Below, piece after piece: positions 43,186 to 53,081 of a stretch of 64,000 nucleotides of DNA. The DNA lies in assembly GCF_009834915.1 (NCBI RefSeq), contig NZ_WVHS01000002.1:558001-622000 (forward strand), written 5' to 3'. The DNA is from Hufsiella ginkgonis. Lineage in GTDB: Bacteria > Bacteroidota > Bacteroidia > Sphingobacteriales > Sphingobacteriaceae. Each line of letters begins with the position of its first letter. The first letter of the stretch is position 1. Under the pieces are notes generated by a model. The model saw only the letters and a list, made by a program, of their open reading frames with translations, did no database searches and was not told where the DNA came from. The translations under genes and the position numbers were made by a program.

Positions 43186-45447
43186 TTACCGCACCAGCGT
43201 GATGTATCCGGAACGCCGGATCTCTTTTTTCCTGAAATCGTCGAAAGAGTCGAACACCCAGTAATAAGTGCCTATGGGCGCTTTTTTGCTTCGGTGCGTG
43301 CCGTCCCAAAACTGGTTCAGGTCCGCTGTTTCGAACACCGGCTCGCCCCAGCGGGTATAAATGCGAAAGTACACCACCCGCAGGAAGCCTGTGATATCCA
43401 ACTTAAAGAAATCGTTCACCCCATCGCCATTGGGGGTAAAAGTGTTGATGGAAGTCACCACCGGGTCGTCAGGCGGTTTGATGAGGATATACACCGGTTT
43501 GGTAACACTGCAGCCACCGGCGTTGGTGGCCGTAACATAATAAGTACCGGTGATGTTCACCGCAGTTTTTTTCACCGGCTTTTTACCGGCTTCATCCAGT
43601 GAATAAGTATAGGTTTGCCCATCCTTAACCGTACTGATCAACGACGGGAGGCTGATAGCGGTGGGGTAAACTACCGCTTCCGGTTGTATTAAGGTAAACT
43701 CGGGCAATTGGTAAACGGTAACCTTCACCGGCGAGATCCCGGAGCAACCGGCGGAATTTGTTCCTTTAATGTAATAGGTATTGGATTCGGTGATAGCCGC
43801 CGGGCTCTCGAGGACCTTTGAAGCATCCGCGTCCGTATAATACGTATAAAACAACCCGCTGCTGCTGCCCGCTGTTACAGAGGAGGCAGTGATATTTGCC
43901 GTGACGCAGGCCATCACCGGCGCGGTTTTGATCACCGGCACGGTACCCACTACCACGCTGATCGGCCTGACGGCATAACATCCTTTTTTATCGGCGGCCT
44001 TAATGTAATAAGTGCCGGTTAAATCGATGGCGGTTGGATTGAGCACACGCCTGGTGGCCTGGCTATCAGACCAGTAAGATAGGGTTACGCCGACATCGGT
44101 GCCTGCGGTGATCTCCGGCCGTGTAATATCCGTGGTTAAAGGGTAACATACGTTGGGCGGGCTCTTCACTATTAATACGGGCGGCTCATTCACGATGACG
44201 TTCACCGCCTTTATCACAAAACAACCCGAGGGAATATATCCCTTTACGTACACCGTGCCGCTGGATGTGATCGACTTGGGATTGGGGTAAAAGAAGCGCC
44301 CTTCCGGGTCGGTATGATAAGTATACTTCAAATAAGGCGTGCTGCCCGCTACATAAGCCGGGCTTGTGAGGTCAACCGGTTCCGTTCGGCAGGCGACGAT
44401 GGTTTCGGGCAGGTTTAACAGTATCGGCTCGTTATAGGCGGTTATAACGGCATAAAGGGTAGTTTCACAACCATAACCGGGGTAAGGAACGATCTTCAGG
44501 GGGAATATGGTACCAACTGCCGGCAGGTTATCGATGGTGAGCGTATATTCGTTACCAAGCACCTTGCTAAAATCTGATGTGTACCAGGTATAAGACGCAT
44601 AGCCCGACGGCCCGACCAGCGTCATGGTGTTACCTGATCCCGGACAAATGGTACTGCCCGCTATCGGCGACGTACAATTTTCATTTACATCGATGTAAGC
44701 GTAGCCGAAATGGCCGCCCATGGTGCAATCCATCGTGGTGAACTCCAGCCGGATCTCTCTTCCGGCATACGCCGAAAGGTCGAGATTTACAGCCGACCAC
44801 GGTTTGAAATAGACCGTAGCCGGGCCGTTATTGTTTCCCCCTCCCTGGCCGTTACCACGCCCGGTGTCGGGGCATCCCGGGGGGCGGCCCGCATTTCCCC
44901 TGGCATCCGATCTCTGAAACCCGGGAATAGCCGAGGAAGAAACATAATCCGCAGAGCCGCAAAGCTCAACGCGGCCTGTAGCCACATCGTACACTTTGGC
45001 CACGAAGCGCGGCTGCTCGCTGGCTCCATGTTCAGGATCTTCAAAAACGACCGCGTAATTGTAAGTAACCGTATAGTTTTTGGCGCCGTCAGGAATCTTA
45101 AAAGTATACGAGATTGATTCGGTTTCCTTACAAGTTGAGTTATTTCCAAGCTTTACGGTAAAGTTACTGCCATTAGGGCAAAGGATGGGGAAATTACCGT
45201 AAGGATCCACTTCAGCATAGCTGGCGCTGTTAATGATGGTATGACGGCCCAGCACAACGCCCGTGTTAAGAAGGCCTACATCGGTATCGCCGGTTTTGCA
45301 TACCCATCCTGTAAAATCGCCCTGTTCAAAACCGATATTCGGCGGACATTCAACATAAGGAATGCCTTGCGCGCACAATCTCACAGAAAAAAACAGCATA
45401 AGCCCTGTAATCCCAGGAAGAAAAATAGGCTTGATCCTTATCTCCAT
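43186..45447 (-). CDS. Surface protein with gliding-motility type C-terminal domain
   Basis: The 753-aa protein has a signal peptide (after about residue 27), an N-terminal domain (30-260) and repeated PKD-like or Ig-like units (about 270-660; recurring TYYIKA, GTYYVTA). A C-terminal CHU_C-type domain begins at FTPNGDGVNDFFKL and ends KEIRRSGYITLVR. This C-terminal domain marks cargo of the type IX secretion system (type B signal). The machinery genes are not in the window. Function is probably adhesive or structural. Confidence 0.85.
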   Translation of the reverse strand: MEIRIKPIFLPGITGLMLFFSVRLCAQGIPYVECPPNIGFEQGDFTGWVCKTGDTDVGLLNTGVVLGRHTIINSASYAEVDPYGNFPILCPNGSNFTVKLGNNSTCKETESISYTFKIPDGAKNYTVTYNYAVVFEDPEHGASEQPRFVAKVYDVATGRVELCGSADYVSSSAIPGFQRSDARGNAGRPPGCPDTGRGNGQGGGNNNGPATVYFKPWSAVNLDLSAYAGREIRLEFTTMDCTMGGHFGYAYIDVNENCTSPIAGSTICPGSGNTMTLVGPSGYASYTWYTSDFSKVLGNEYTLTIDNLPAVGTIFPLKIVPYPGYGCETTLYAVITAYNEPILLNLPETIVACRTEPVDLTSPAYVAGSTPYLKYTYHTDPEGRFFYPNPKSITSSGTVYVKGYIPSGCFVIKAVNVIVNEPPVLIVKSPPNVCYPLTTDITRPEITAGTDVGVTLSYWSDSQATRRVLNPTAIDLTGTYYIKAADKKGCYAVRPISVVVGTVPVIKTAPVMACVTANITASSVTAGSSSGLFYTYYTDADASKVLESPAAITESNTYYIKGTNSAGCSGISPVKVTVYQLPEFTLIQPEAVVYPTAISLPSLISTVKDGQTYTYSLDEAGKKPVKKTAVNITGTYYVTATNAGGCSVTKPVYILIKPPDDPVVTSINTFTPNGDGVNDFFKLDITGFLRVVYFRIYTRWGEPVFETADLNQFWDGTHRSKKAPIGTYYWVFDSFDDFRKKEIRRSGYITLVR

Positions 45448-45472
45448 GATATAATGGCAATTGGCTGTTAAC

Positions 45473-45480
45473 CAAATTTA
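45473..45480 (-). promoter_or_regulatory. -7 promoter element TAAATTTG of the T9SS-type surface protein
   Basis: An exact -7 word on the minus strand. It gives a leader of about 20 nt to the ATG at 45447. Confidence 0.6.
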
Positions 45481-45557
45481 CAGTATTGCTATTGTATATT
45501 AGTCGTTACGAGAAATAATAACGATTGGTTTGCTCAAACCCGATTTATCCCGGCAGA

Positions 45558-45668
45558 CTAGAGCATGCTGAAATAGATCACCCTCATAAGGACGAGTATT
45601 ACAGTCACGGCCAGCACATAAATGAAGGTGTCGGAAACCCCGCGGCGGCTATGTTTTGAGAGATTCAT
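45558..45668 (-). CDS. Possible 36-aa single-pass membrane peptide
   Basis: A short frame encoding a polar, basic start (NLSKHSRRG) and one hydrophobic helix (about residues 14-34). It is the only coding candidate in the 344-bp gap 45448-45791. No promoter word or strong ribosome site is visible, so it may be chance; the clean helix with positive N-terminal flank is the main support. Confidence 0.35.
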   Translation of the reverse strand: MNLSKHSRRGVSDTFIYVLAVTVILVLMRVIYFSML

Positions 45669-45791
45669 ATCCCAATAACAAGCGTTTAATGAAACTGTTT
45701 TTGTCGGCAACCGTTAAATTGATATAAATTCCCGGGTAAACTTCCGGCACAGAAATTGACCGGCAGCCAGTAAAAAAAGTAAAAGAACCCA

Positions 45792-46076
45792 ATGGAAATC
45801 AAGCACCAGGAAAACAGTCAGAAAGGGTCGTTCTACGTTGAAACCGACGGCACGCTGCTGGCAGAAATGACCTATAGTTTTGCGGGGATCGACAAGATCG
45901 TGATCGACCATACTTTCGTGTCGGATATTTTGCGCGGGCAGGGCGTGGGTAACCTTCTTGTTGATGCGGCAGTGAGCTATGCCCGCGACAATTCTTTCAA
46001 GATCTTCCCTATCTGCCCGTTTGCGCGTTCCGTATTCGGGAAGGTGGCGGCCTACAACGACGTTTACATCAGGTAA
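45792..46076 (+). CDS. GNAT-like N-acetyltransferase (COG2388 type)
   Basis: The 94-aa protein is a minimal GNAT domain with the acetyl-CoA loop in LRGQGVGNLLVDAAVSYAR, and ends with the FPICPFARSVF segment common to COG2388 proteins. Target unknown. It is convergent with the PPK2 gene, with 1 bp between stops. Confidence 0.8.
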   Translation: MEIKHQENSQKGSFYVETDGTLLAEMTYSFAGIDKIVIDHTFVSDILRGQGVGNLLVDAAVSYARDNSFKIFPICPFARSVFGKVAAYNDVYIR

Positions 46077-46077
46077 A

Positions 46078-46956
46078 CTACTCTTTCAGAAGCTGTTCGC
46101 GGCAGCGTTCAAGCTCCGCCGTCGCTTCGCCCGTTAATTTCGGTAATTCCAGGTCGAGGGATTCGAGGGCGTTTACGATACATCTCGCTACCGCGATGCG
46201 CGCAAACCATTTTTTATCGGCAGGAATAACGTACCATGGCGCATGAGAGGTTGATGTGGCAGACATCGCTCTTTCATAAGCGTCCATATAGTCGTCCCAG
46301 CGCTCACGCTCAACAAGATCAGCAGCAGAAAATTTCCAGTTCTTAAGCGGATCTGCTATCCGATCTAAAAAGCGCTCTTTTTGTTCCGCTTTTGATACAT
46401 GAAGAAAGAATTTAACCACCACAGTACCGTTGCGCGAAATATGTTTCTCGAAATTTACAATACTCTGATATCGCCGCTTCCAGAAGCCGGCCTTAATATC
46501 GGCGGCCTTATTAATGCCTTCATGGTTTTCTTTCAGTACGAACTCAGGATGGACACGTGTTACCAGCACCGACTCGTAATGCGAGCGGTTATGGATACCG
46601 ATACTCCCCTTTCCCGGAAGGGCGTTGTTATGGCGCCATAAAAAATCGTGCTTAGATTCCTCCAGCGACGGTTGCTTAAAACTATATACCTGGCATCCCT
46701 GCGGATTTATACCACTCATTACATGCATAATGGTACTATCTTTACCTGCCGCGTCCATCGCCTGGAAGATCAGCAGGAGCGAATATTTACCACCAGCGTA
46801 TAATTTCTCCTGTAACCCGCTCATACGCAGTTTCAGGTCGTTGAGCAAGGTTACCGCATCTTCTTTTTCGATGTCGCCGGTAAAATCTGTTGCGTGTTCA
46901 GCCAGTGAGACGTGCGCGCCTTCAGCCACCCTGAATTTTTTAATCCATGAATCCAT
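46078..46956 (-). CDS. Polyphosphate kinase 2 family phosphotransferase
   Basis: The 292-aa protein has the PPK2 core. Walker A is FQAMDAAGKDST (near 66-77), the lid has NRSHYESVLVTRV and the family has a FFLHVSKAEQKERFLDR stretch. It transfers phosphate between polyphosphate and nucleotides (class I or III by length). The direction (AMP, ADP or NDP substrate) cannot be told from sequence. It is convergent with the GNAT gene and divergent from the PBP gene. Confidence 0.9.
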   Translation of the reverse strand: MDSWIKKFRVAEGAHVSLAEHATDFTGDIEKEDAVTLLNDLKLRMSGLQEKLYAGGKYSLLLIFQAMDAAGKDSTIMHVMSGINPQGCQVYSFKQPSLEESKHDFLWRHNNALPGKGSIGIHNRSHYESVLVTRVHPEFVLKENHEGINKAADIKAGFWKRRYQSIVNFEKHISRNGTVVVKFFLHVSKAEQKERFLDRIADPLKNWKFSAADLVERERWDDYMDAYERAMSATSTSHAPWYVIPADKKWFARIAVARCIVNALESLDLELPKLTGEATAELERCREQLLKE

Positions 46957-47113
46957 TTGTAAGTTTATATATTTATCGCTGTAATTTTAATTGCCCGAAT
47001 TCGTTATCAAAGCTGGTTTTATGCAAAGGTGCAAAAGCGAAAAAGGTTTCACTGACGGGACGCCATTTTGCGCTTAACATAAAACATTAATCTAGTTTTT
47101 TTGCTAATCAGTT

Positions 47114-49546
47114 ATGTTCAAAGAGATCAGGAATAAGCCTCTCCGTTATGCCGTTATTTTCATCTATTCCGTTATCCTTTTCTTTTGTGCGCTCGAACTC
47201 AATTTCCTCTGGCTTTTCGGTTATTCTGTGGATATCAACGATATACGTAAGCCGAACATGCGCATTGCTTCAGAGCTATATACGGCAGACAGCGTACTCA
47301 TAGGCAGGTACTACCGCGAAAACCGTTCGCCGGTGGCCTTCGATAAGATCGCGCCCAGTGTGATCCATGCATTGGTGGCCACAGAAGACGTGCGATTTTA
47401 CAAACATTCGGGAGTCGATATTATTTCCCTGATCTCCAGCGGGATATCTACAGCGTCCGGCGATAAGCGCGGCGGCAGCACCATTACCCAACAGCTCGCA
47501 AAAAATCTCTATCGTACACGTTATAATAAATCGCAGGGGCTGATCAGGCACATCCCGCTCGTGCGGACCATTGTGTTCAAACTAAAGGAATGGTCGACCG
47601 CATTTAAGCTTGAAAGCCACTATTCCAAAGACGAGATCCTGACGCTTTACCTGAACACCGTTCCCTTCGGCAACAACACTTATGGGATAAAAACCGCTGC
47701 GAAACGCTTCTTTAACCGTGAACCCGGCATGCTTCGTACAGAGGAATCGGCCACGCTGGTAGGCATGCTGAAAGGCACCACGCTGTATAACCCGATTAAC
47801 AACCCACAGGACGCGCTGAAAAGGCGGAACGTAGTGCTTTCGCAAATGCGGAAATATGACTACATCACCGATGCTGAGTTTAAGGCAGACACCGTAAAGC
47901 CGCTGAAGGTCTCGCAGGGAAACCTGGAGAACGACAGCCAGGGCGATTCCTACCTGCGCAACGCGGTGGCCCGTTACCTGGATAAATGGTGCGAAGAAAA
48001 CGACCGCGACCTGAATGAAGACGGACTGAAAATTTACACCACCATCGATTCACGGCTCCAGGGCCATGCCGAAGAAGCCGTAGCCGAACAAATGAAGCTG
48101 CTGCAGCGGCGGTTTGACAACATCTGGAGCGGCCAGAACCCCTGGCGTGATTCGAAGGGCGTGGAAATCCCTGATTTTATCGACAAAACCGTTCAGCGAT
48201 TGCCGGTATACGAATACCTCAGGAAACGTTTCGCCGGCAATGCCGACTCGATCGGTTTTTACCTGAACCGCAAAAAGAAAATGAAGATCTTCAGCTGGGG
48301 CGGCAATAAGGAGGTGGAATATTCCACCATCGACTCGGTGACCTACTATGTAAAGCTGTTAAATACCGGCATGATGACACTGGACCCGTTTTCCGGGAAG
48401 ATCAAAGTTTGGGTGGGTGGCATCGATTTCAACTATTTTAAATACGATCACGTAAACCAGTCGAAACGGCAGGCAGGCTCTACCTTTAAGCCTTTTGCTT
48501 ACCTCGCCGCGCTCGAAGCCGGTATGTCTCCCTGCGATACGATGATCGATCGCCCGGTGCGCATTCCATACCAGGAAGACGGCAAAACCGAATACTGGGA
48601 ACCTAAAAACTCCGACTGGAACTTTAGCTGGCGCCCTATGTCGCTGCGCTGGGCGATGGGTAAATCGGTAAACTCTATTACGGCGCAGGTTACCGAAAAG
48701 GTAGGATGGGACAACGTGGTTAAATATGCCCACGCCTGTGGTATCGAAAGCCCGCTTAAATCCGTGCCTTCGGTAAGCCTCGGACCGAATGATGTGTCGG
48801 TTTTTGAAATGGTAAAAGCGTATGGCACCTTCCTGAATAAAGGAATGAAGACCGAGCCCATCCTGGTAGAAAAAATCATGGACCAGGACGGTACGCTGCT
48901 GGCGGAGTTCCAGCCCAAGCAGGAACGTGCCATTTCCGAAGAAATCGCCTGGCTGATGCTGTATATGTTCCGCGGGGGCATGGAAGAGCCCGGCGGTACT
49001 TCACAATCCCTTTGGGAGTTTCCCGATCTATGGAAAAAGGGCAACCAGATCGGTGGTAAAACAGGCACCTCCTCCGATTTCGTAGACGGTTGGTACATGG
49101 GCATCACCAAAGACCTGGTAACAGGGATATGGGTGGGTTGCGACGACCGCAGCATTCATTTTAACTCCTCCGGCACCGGCGAAGGCGCGCATACCGCCCT
49201 TCCCATCTTCGGACGGTTTATGGATAAGGTGTATAAAGATCCCAAAACCGGGATCACCCAGGGGCCCTTCCCGAAAGCCGGTGTAAAAATAAACCGCAAT
49301 TATTACTGCCCCACCCCGCAATATTTCGAGCCAGACAGCACCACTTCAGACAGCACGGCGATCGATTCATTGATCATTCCCCCGGGTGAAGAGCCCCTTC
49401 CAGAGCCCGGAACAGGCAATAACCCCGGCGCCGGAACACGGGACCAGGGCGGCAAACAGCCATCAAGCCTGAGAAAGATCATCGCAGATGTTCCTGGCGA
49501 AAAAAGGCTCATAGGCCGCAGGCTATTTCATCTTGATTTCATGTAA
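47114..49546 (+). CDS. Class A penicillin-binding protein (PBP1A type)
   Basis: The 810-aa bifunctional cell-wall synthase has a short cytoplasmic tail and one membrane helix (about 12-35). The GT51 glycosyltransferase has catalytic E91 (ATEDVRFYKHSG) and GGSTITQQLAKNLY. The transpeptidase has S456-x-x-K459 (GSTFK), S518-V-N and K649-T-G (GGKTGTSSDF). The C-terminal tail (about 760-790) is proline/glycine-rich, in line with an extracellular linker. It is 157 bp from the divergent PPK2 gene. Confidence 0.94.
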   Translation: MFKEIRNKPLRYAVIFIYSVILFFCALELNFLWLFGYSVDINDIRKPNMRIASELYTADSVLIGRYYRENRSPVAFDKIAPSVIHALVATEDVRFYKHSGVDIISLISSGISTASGDKRGGSTITQQLAKNLYRTRYNKSQGLIRHIPLVRTIVFKLKEWSTAFKLESHYSKDEILTLYLNTVPFGNNTYGIKTAAKRFFNREPGMLRTEESATLVGMLKGTTLYNPINNPQDALKRRNVVLSQMRKYDYITDAEFKADTVKPLKVSQGNLENDSQGDSYLRNAVARYLDKWCEENDRDLNEDGLKIYTTIDSRLQGHAEEAVAEQMKLLQRRFDNIWSGQNPWRDSKGVEIPDFIDKTVQRLPVYEYLRKRFAGNADSIGFYLNRKKKMKIFSWGGNKEVEYSTIDSVTYYVKLLNTGMMTLDPFSGKIKVWVGGIDFNYFKYDHVNQSKRQAGSTFKPFAYLAALEAGMSPCDTMIDRPVRIPYQEDGKTEYWEPKNSDWNFSWRPMSLRWAMGKSVNSITAQVTEKVGWDNVVKYAHACGIESPLKSVPSVSLGPNDVSVFEMVKAYGTFLNKGMKTEPILVEKIMDQDGTLLAEFQPKQERAISEEIAWLMLYMFRGGMEEPGGTSQSLWEFPDLWKKGNQIGGKTGTSSDFVDGWYMGITKDLVTGIWVGCDDRSIHFNSSGTGEGAHTALPIFGRFMDKVYKDPKTGITQGPFPKAGVKINRNYYCPTPQYFEPDSTTSDSTAIDSLIIPPGEEPLPEPGTGNNPGAGTRDQGGKQPSSLRKIIADVPGEKRLIGRRLFHLDFM

Positions 49547-49682
49547 CGTTTTTAATTTGGCACCTGTACGATCGATCGCCTTAAAACAATTTGATTACCA
49601 ATTGATTTAATCATAACCAGGCCGCCAACCGTAAACCAGAAAAATACGTAACTTAGAATATATTCCAATCTATACATTTTAT

Positions 49683-52600
49683 ATGCAACACACAGACTTA
49701 CCGCGGTATAAAGCTCCTCTCCGCTTTTTCTCCGTAATTACTTTAGTCGCGTTGCTGGCTGCGGTCACTCCTGCCAGCGCTCAATATTTTGGACAAAACA
49801 AGGTTCGCTACAAGAACCTGAAATTCAAAGTCTACCAGACCCCGCATTACGAGCTTTATTATTACCTTAATAATGACAGCCTTATCAAGCGTTTTGCCAA
49901 GGAAAGCGAAACATGGTACGATCTTCACCAGCAGGTGTTCCGCGATACGTTTAAGCGCAAGAACCCCATTATCCTGTACGAAAACGCGCCTGACTTCCAG
50001 CAGACCACGGCGATTGACGGAGAGATCGGGGTGGGGACCGGCGGTGTTACCGAAGGGATGAAAAACCGTGTGGTAATGCCGATCACGCAGATAAACGCAC
50101 AAACACGGCACGTTCTCGGGCATGAGCTGGTGCACGCATTCCAGTATCACTCGCTGATCGAAGGGGATTCGACCAACCTGGAGAACATCGGAAACCTGCC
50201 GTTATGGATGGTTGAAGGGATGGCAGAATACCTCTCTATCGGCAAACGGGATTCGTACACCTCGATGTGGATGCGGGATGCATACCTGAATAAAGACATT
50301 CCATCATTAAGGGACCTTACCGAAAGCAATAAATATTTCCCTTATCGTTACGGACAGGCGTTCTGGTCTTATATCGGGTCGACCTATGGGGACACGATCA
50401 TCGTACCGTTTTTCAAGATGACCGCCAAATACGGTTACCAGATGGCCATTCGCCGCACCTTCGGCTATGACGAGCGTACGCTGTCGAGCTTGTGGAAAAC
50501 AAGCGTGGAAAACACCTACAAGCCTTTCTTAAAAGATACTTCGCAAATCCCTACCGGGCGTAAGATCATTGATGAAAAGAACGGCGGCGAGACCTATAAC
50601 GTGGCGCCGGCTGTTTCGCCCGACGGGAGATACGTAGCTTTCCTCTCGGAGAAGGACCTGCTGAGCATCGACCTTTTCCTCGCGGATGCACAAACAGGCA
50701 AAATCGTACGTAAGCTCACCAGTAAAGCCCGCAACTCGCATATCGACGAATTCAGCTTTATCGAGTCGGCAGGCGCCTGGTCGCCGGATGGCAGCAAATT
50801 CGCATTCAGCGCATACAGCTCGGGCAAGATCCGGTTGTTTATAGTCGACGCTAACTCCGGACGAAACCTTGCCACCGAAAGTATGGACGAGGTGGGTGAG
50901 TTTGGAAATTTAACCTGGTCGCCAAACGGGCAGGATATTGCTTTTGCAGGTCTCAAAAATGGCCAGAGCGATCTCTACCTGTTTAACCTGAACGCGAAAC
51001 GCATCACGCAGCTTACCAATGATAAATATTCTGATTATCACCCGAGCTTCTCGAGAGACGGAAAACGTATCGTGTTCAGCACAGACCGAACTACCTATGA
51101 CAGCAGCGATAAAACAGTAGAAATACCTTTCAGCCTGGCTATTATCGACGTCGCTACCAAAAAAGTGACCGGCCTGAACGCGTTCGAGGGCGCCAATAAC
51201 CTGAACCCGCAGTTTTCGGCAAACGATTCCCAGATCTATTTCCTGTCTAACCGCGATGGATTCCGCAACATGTACCGTTACACGGTGGCAACCGGCGGCA
51301 TCGAGCAGCTTACCGATTACTTTACCGGTATCAGCGGCATTACCGAGTTCTCGCCAGCACTAAGCGTTTCCAGGAACGACGACATTATTTATTCTTATTA
51401 CCGCGCGCAACGCTACACCATTTATAATGCAAAACCGAAGGATTTTAAGGCGGTGAAGGTAGAGACCAACGACCTGAACTTCGACGCAGCCAACCTCCCT
51501 CCTGCCAAGTCGATGGGCGTGGACCTGATCAACGCCAACCTCGACAACTTCGAACGGTTTGAAGAGATCCCCAACGACTCGATCCGGACCGTTCCTTACC
51601 GCTCCCAATTTAAGCTTGATTATTTATCCAGCAATGGCGTAGGGGCTTCGGTAGGACGTTTCAGTTCCGGCTTATCCAGCGGGATCCAGGGCATTTTTAG
51701 TGACATCCTCGGCCGCAACCAAATTTATAGCGCACTTTCTATCAATGGCGAGATCTACGATTTTGGCGGATCTGTAGCTTATGTGAACCAGAAGAGCCGG
51801 ATCAACTGGGGTGGTGCAGTATCGCACATCCCTTATGTGTCTGCCTATTCGTCCTACGGCGTCGAAGATCAGTACTACCGCTCGAGCTATGATATTATCC
51901 GCACTTTTGAAGACCAGTTCCAGGTATTTGGCAGCTATCCCTTCTCCAGAACGGCCAGGTTCGAGTTAGGTGGCGCTTACTCGCGCTATTATTATCGTGT
52001 CGACCGTTACAGCGATTATTACGACCAGAGCGGCGCTTACCGTGGCTCCGATCGTAACAAGATTTCGCTTGACGAGGCCAACGCAAGCTACAATCAATAC
52101 GGGCTGAACTTTGTTAACTTCAATGTATTCGGGGTAAACTCCGCCTTCGTGGGAGATAATACCTTTTTCGGCGTAACCAGCCCTTTAAGCGGTTTCCGCT
52201 ACCGCTTCGGCGTATCGAATTATATGGGCGATTATAAATTCGGAACGCTTATCGCGGATGCGCGACGTTATATCCGCCTGAAGCCAGTTACCATTGCGGG
52301 ACGCTTGTACAATACCAGCCGTTTCGGTCCCGACCAGGGCAAGCTTTACGGTGAATTTGTTGGTTATCCAAACCTGATCAGGGGTTACGAATACAATTCG
52401 TTTTACAAAAATGGTGTACTGCGCGGTTCTAATGAAGGATTTAGCCTGAACCAATTGATCGGTACAAAAATAGCAGTTGCCAATCTCGAGTTAAGGTTGC
52501 CTTTTACCGGCCCTGAAAAACTATCCGCTTTTGCATCAAAGTTCCTGTTCTCCGACCTGAATGTGTTCTTCGATATGGGACTGGCTTATGACAACGACTC

Positions 52601-52847
52601 GAAAGTAGCGTTCCGCGGCACACCTCGCGCAGTTGGCATACAACGTGATATTAATGGTCAGCCAATTACCGACCAGCAGGGAAACTCCTTGATATCTTAC
52701 GAACGCATACCCGCAATGAGTGCCGGTGTATCTTTACGTGTGAATGTGTTCGGGTACTTTGTACTTGAGCCCTACGCAGCGTTTCCGTTCCAGCGTAAAG
52801 ATGTAAGCGGACCTGTTTTCGGACTTAATTTCGCGCCAGGCTGGTAA
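49683..52847 (+). CDS. Outer-membrane protein: metallopeptidase-like, beta-propeller and barrel
   Basis: The 1054-aa protein has a signal peptide (to about residue 35, ASAQ). The peptidase-MA-like domain has zinc motif H147-E-x-x-H151 (GHELVHAF) and third ligand E178 in WMVEGMAEYLS. TolB/PD40-type propeller blades (about 290-560) contain SPDGRYVAFLS, WSPDGSKFAF, SPNGQDIAF and FSRDGKRIVF. The last 400 residues are rich in alternating aromatic and polar residues and end QRKDVSGPVFGLNFAPGW, like an Omp85-type surface antigen barrel. It would carry protease and propeller at the cell envelope. Families are recognised but the combined function is unknown. Confidence 0.78.
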   Translation: MQHTDLPRYKAPLRFFSVITLVALLAAVTPASAQYFGQNKVRYKNLKFKVYQTPHYELYYYLNNDSLIKRFAKESETWYDLHQQVFRDTFKRKNPIILYENAPDFQQTTAIDGEIGVGTGGVTEGMKNRVVMPITQINAQTRHVLGHELVHAFQYHSLIEGDSTNLENIGNLPLWMVEGMAEYLSIGKRDSYTSMWMRDAYLNKDIPSLRDLTESNKYFPYRYGQAFWSYIGSTYGDTIIVPFFKMTAKYGYQMAIRRTFGYDERTLSSLWKTSVENTYKPFLKDTSQIPTGRKIIDEKNGGETYNVAPAVSPDGRYVAFLSEKDLLSIDLFLADAQTGKIVRKLTSKARNSHIDEFSFIESAGAWSPDGSKFAFSAYSSGKIRLFIVDANSGRNLATESMDEVGEFGNLTWSPNGQDIAFAGLKNGQSDLYLFNLNAKRITQLTNDKYSDYHPSFSRDGKRIVFSTDRTTYDSSDKTVEIPFSLAIIDVATKKVTGLNAFEGANNLNPQFSANDSQIYFLSNRDGFRNMYRYTVATGGIEQLTDYFTGISGITEFSPALSVSRNDDIIYSYYRAQRYTIYNAKPKDFKAVKVETNDLNFDAANLPPAKSMGVDLINANLDNFERFEEIPNDSIRTVPYRSQFKLDYLSSNGVGASVGRFSSGLSSGIQGIFSDILGRNQIYSALSINGEIYDFGGSVAYVNQKSRINWGGAVSHIPYVSAYSSYGVEDQYYRSSYDIIRTFEDQFQVFGSYPFSRTARFELGGAYSRYYYRVDRYSDYYDQSGAYRGSDRNKISLDEANASYNQYGLNFVNFNVFGVNSAFVGDNTFFGVTSPLSGFRYRFGVSNYMGDYKFGTLIADARRYIRLKPVTIAGRLYNTSRFGPDQGKLYGEFVGYPNLIRGYEYNSFYKNGVLRGSNEGFSLNQLIGTKIAVANLELRLPFTGPEKLSAFASKFLFSDLNVFFDMGLAYDNDSKVAFRGTPRAVGIQRDINGQPITDQQGNSLISYERIPAMSAGVSLRVNVFGYFVLEPYAAFPFQRKDVSGPVFGLNFAPGW

Positions 52848-52866
52848 TCATCACATACTTGAAATA

Positions 52867-52904
52867 AAAAAGCGGCTACTTAAAACAGCCGCTTTTTGTT
52901 TTTT
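52867..52904 (+). terminator. Intrinsic terminator after the barrel protein
   Basis: Arms AAAAAGCGGCT and AGCCGCTTTTT around a 9-nt loop are followed by GTTTTTT. A strong, symmetric rho-independent terminator. Confidence 0.85.
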
Positions 52905-53081
52905 AGTACGCTGCAAATCAATTATTTAATAAGGGCAGGAAAAGAGAAAGGCAACAACTCGTCCAAAAATGAGTTTATTATATAGAAGTTAATTTAATAA
53001 CAACACAATTAAAGGAAGGATTAACATACGGAATATTCTACACAACCAAAGCAATTGAATAAAAACCAAAAGCAGAACGTT

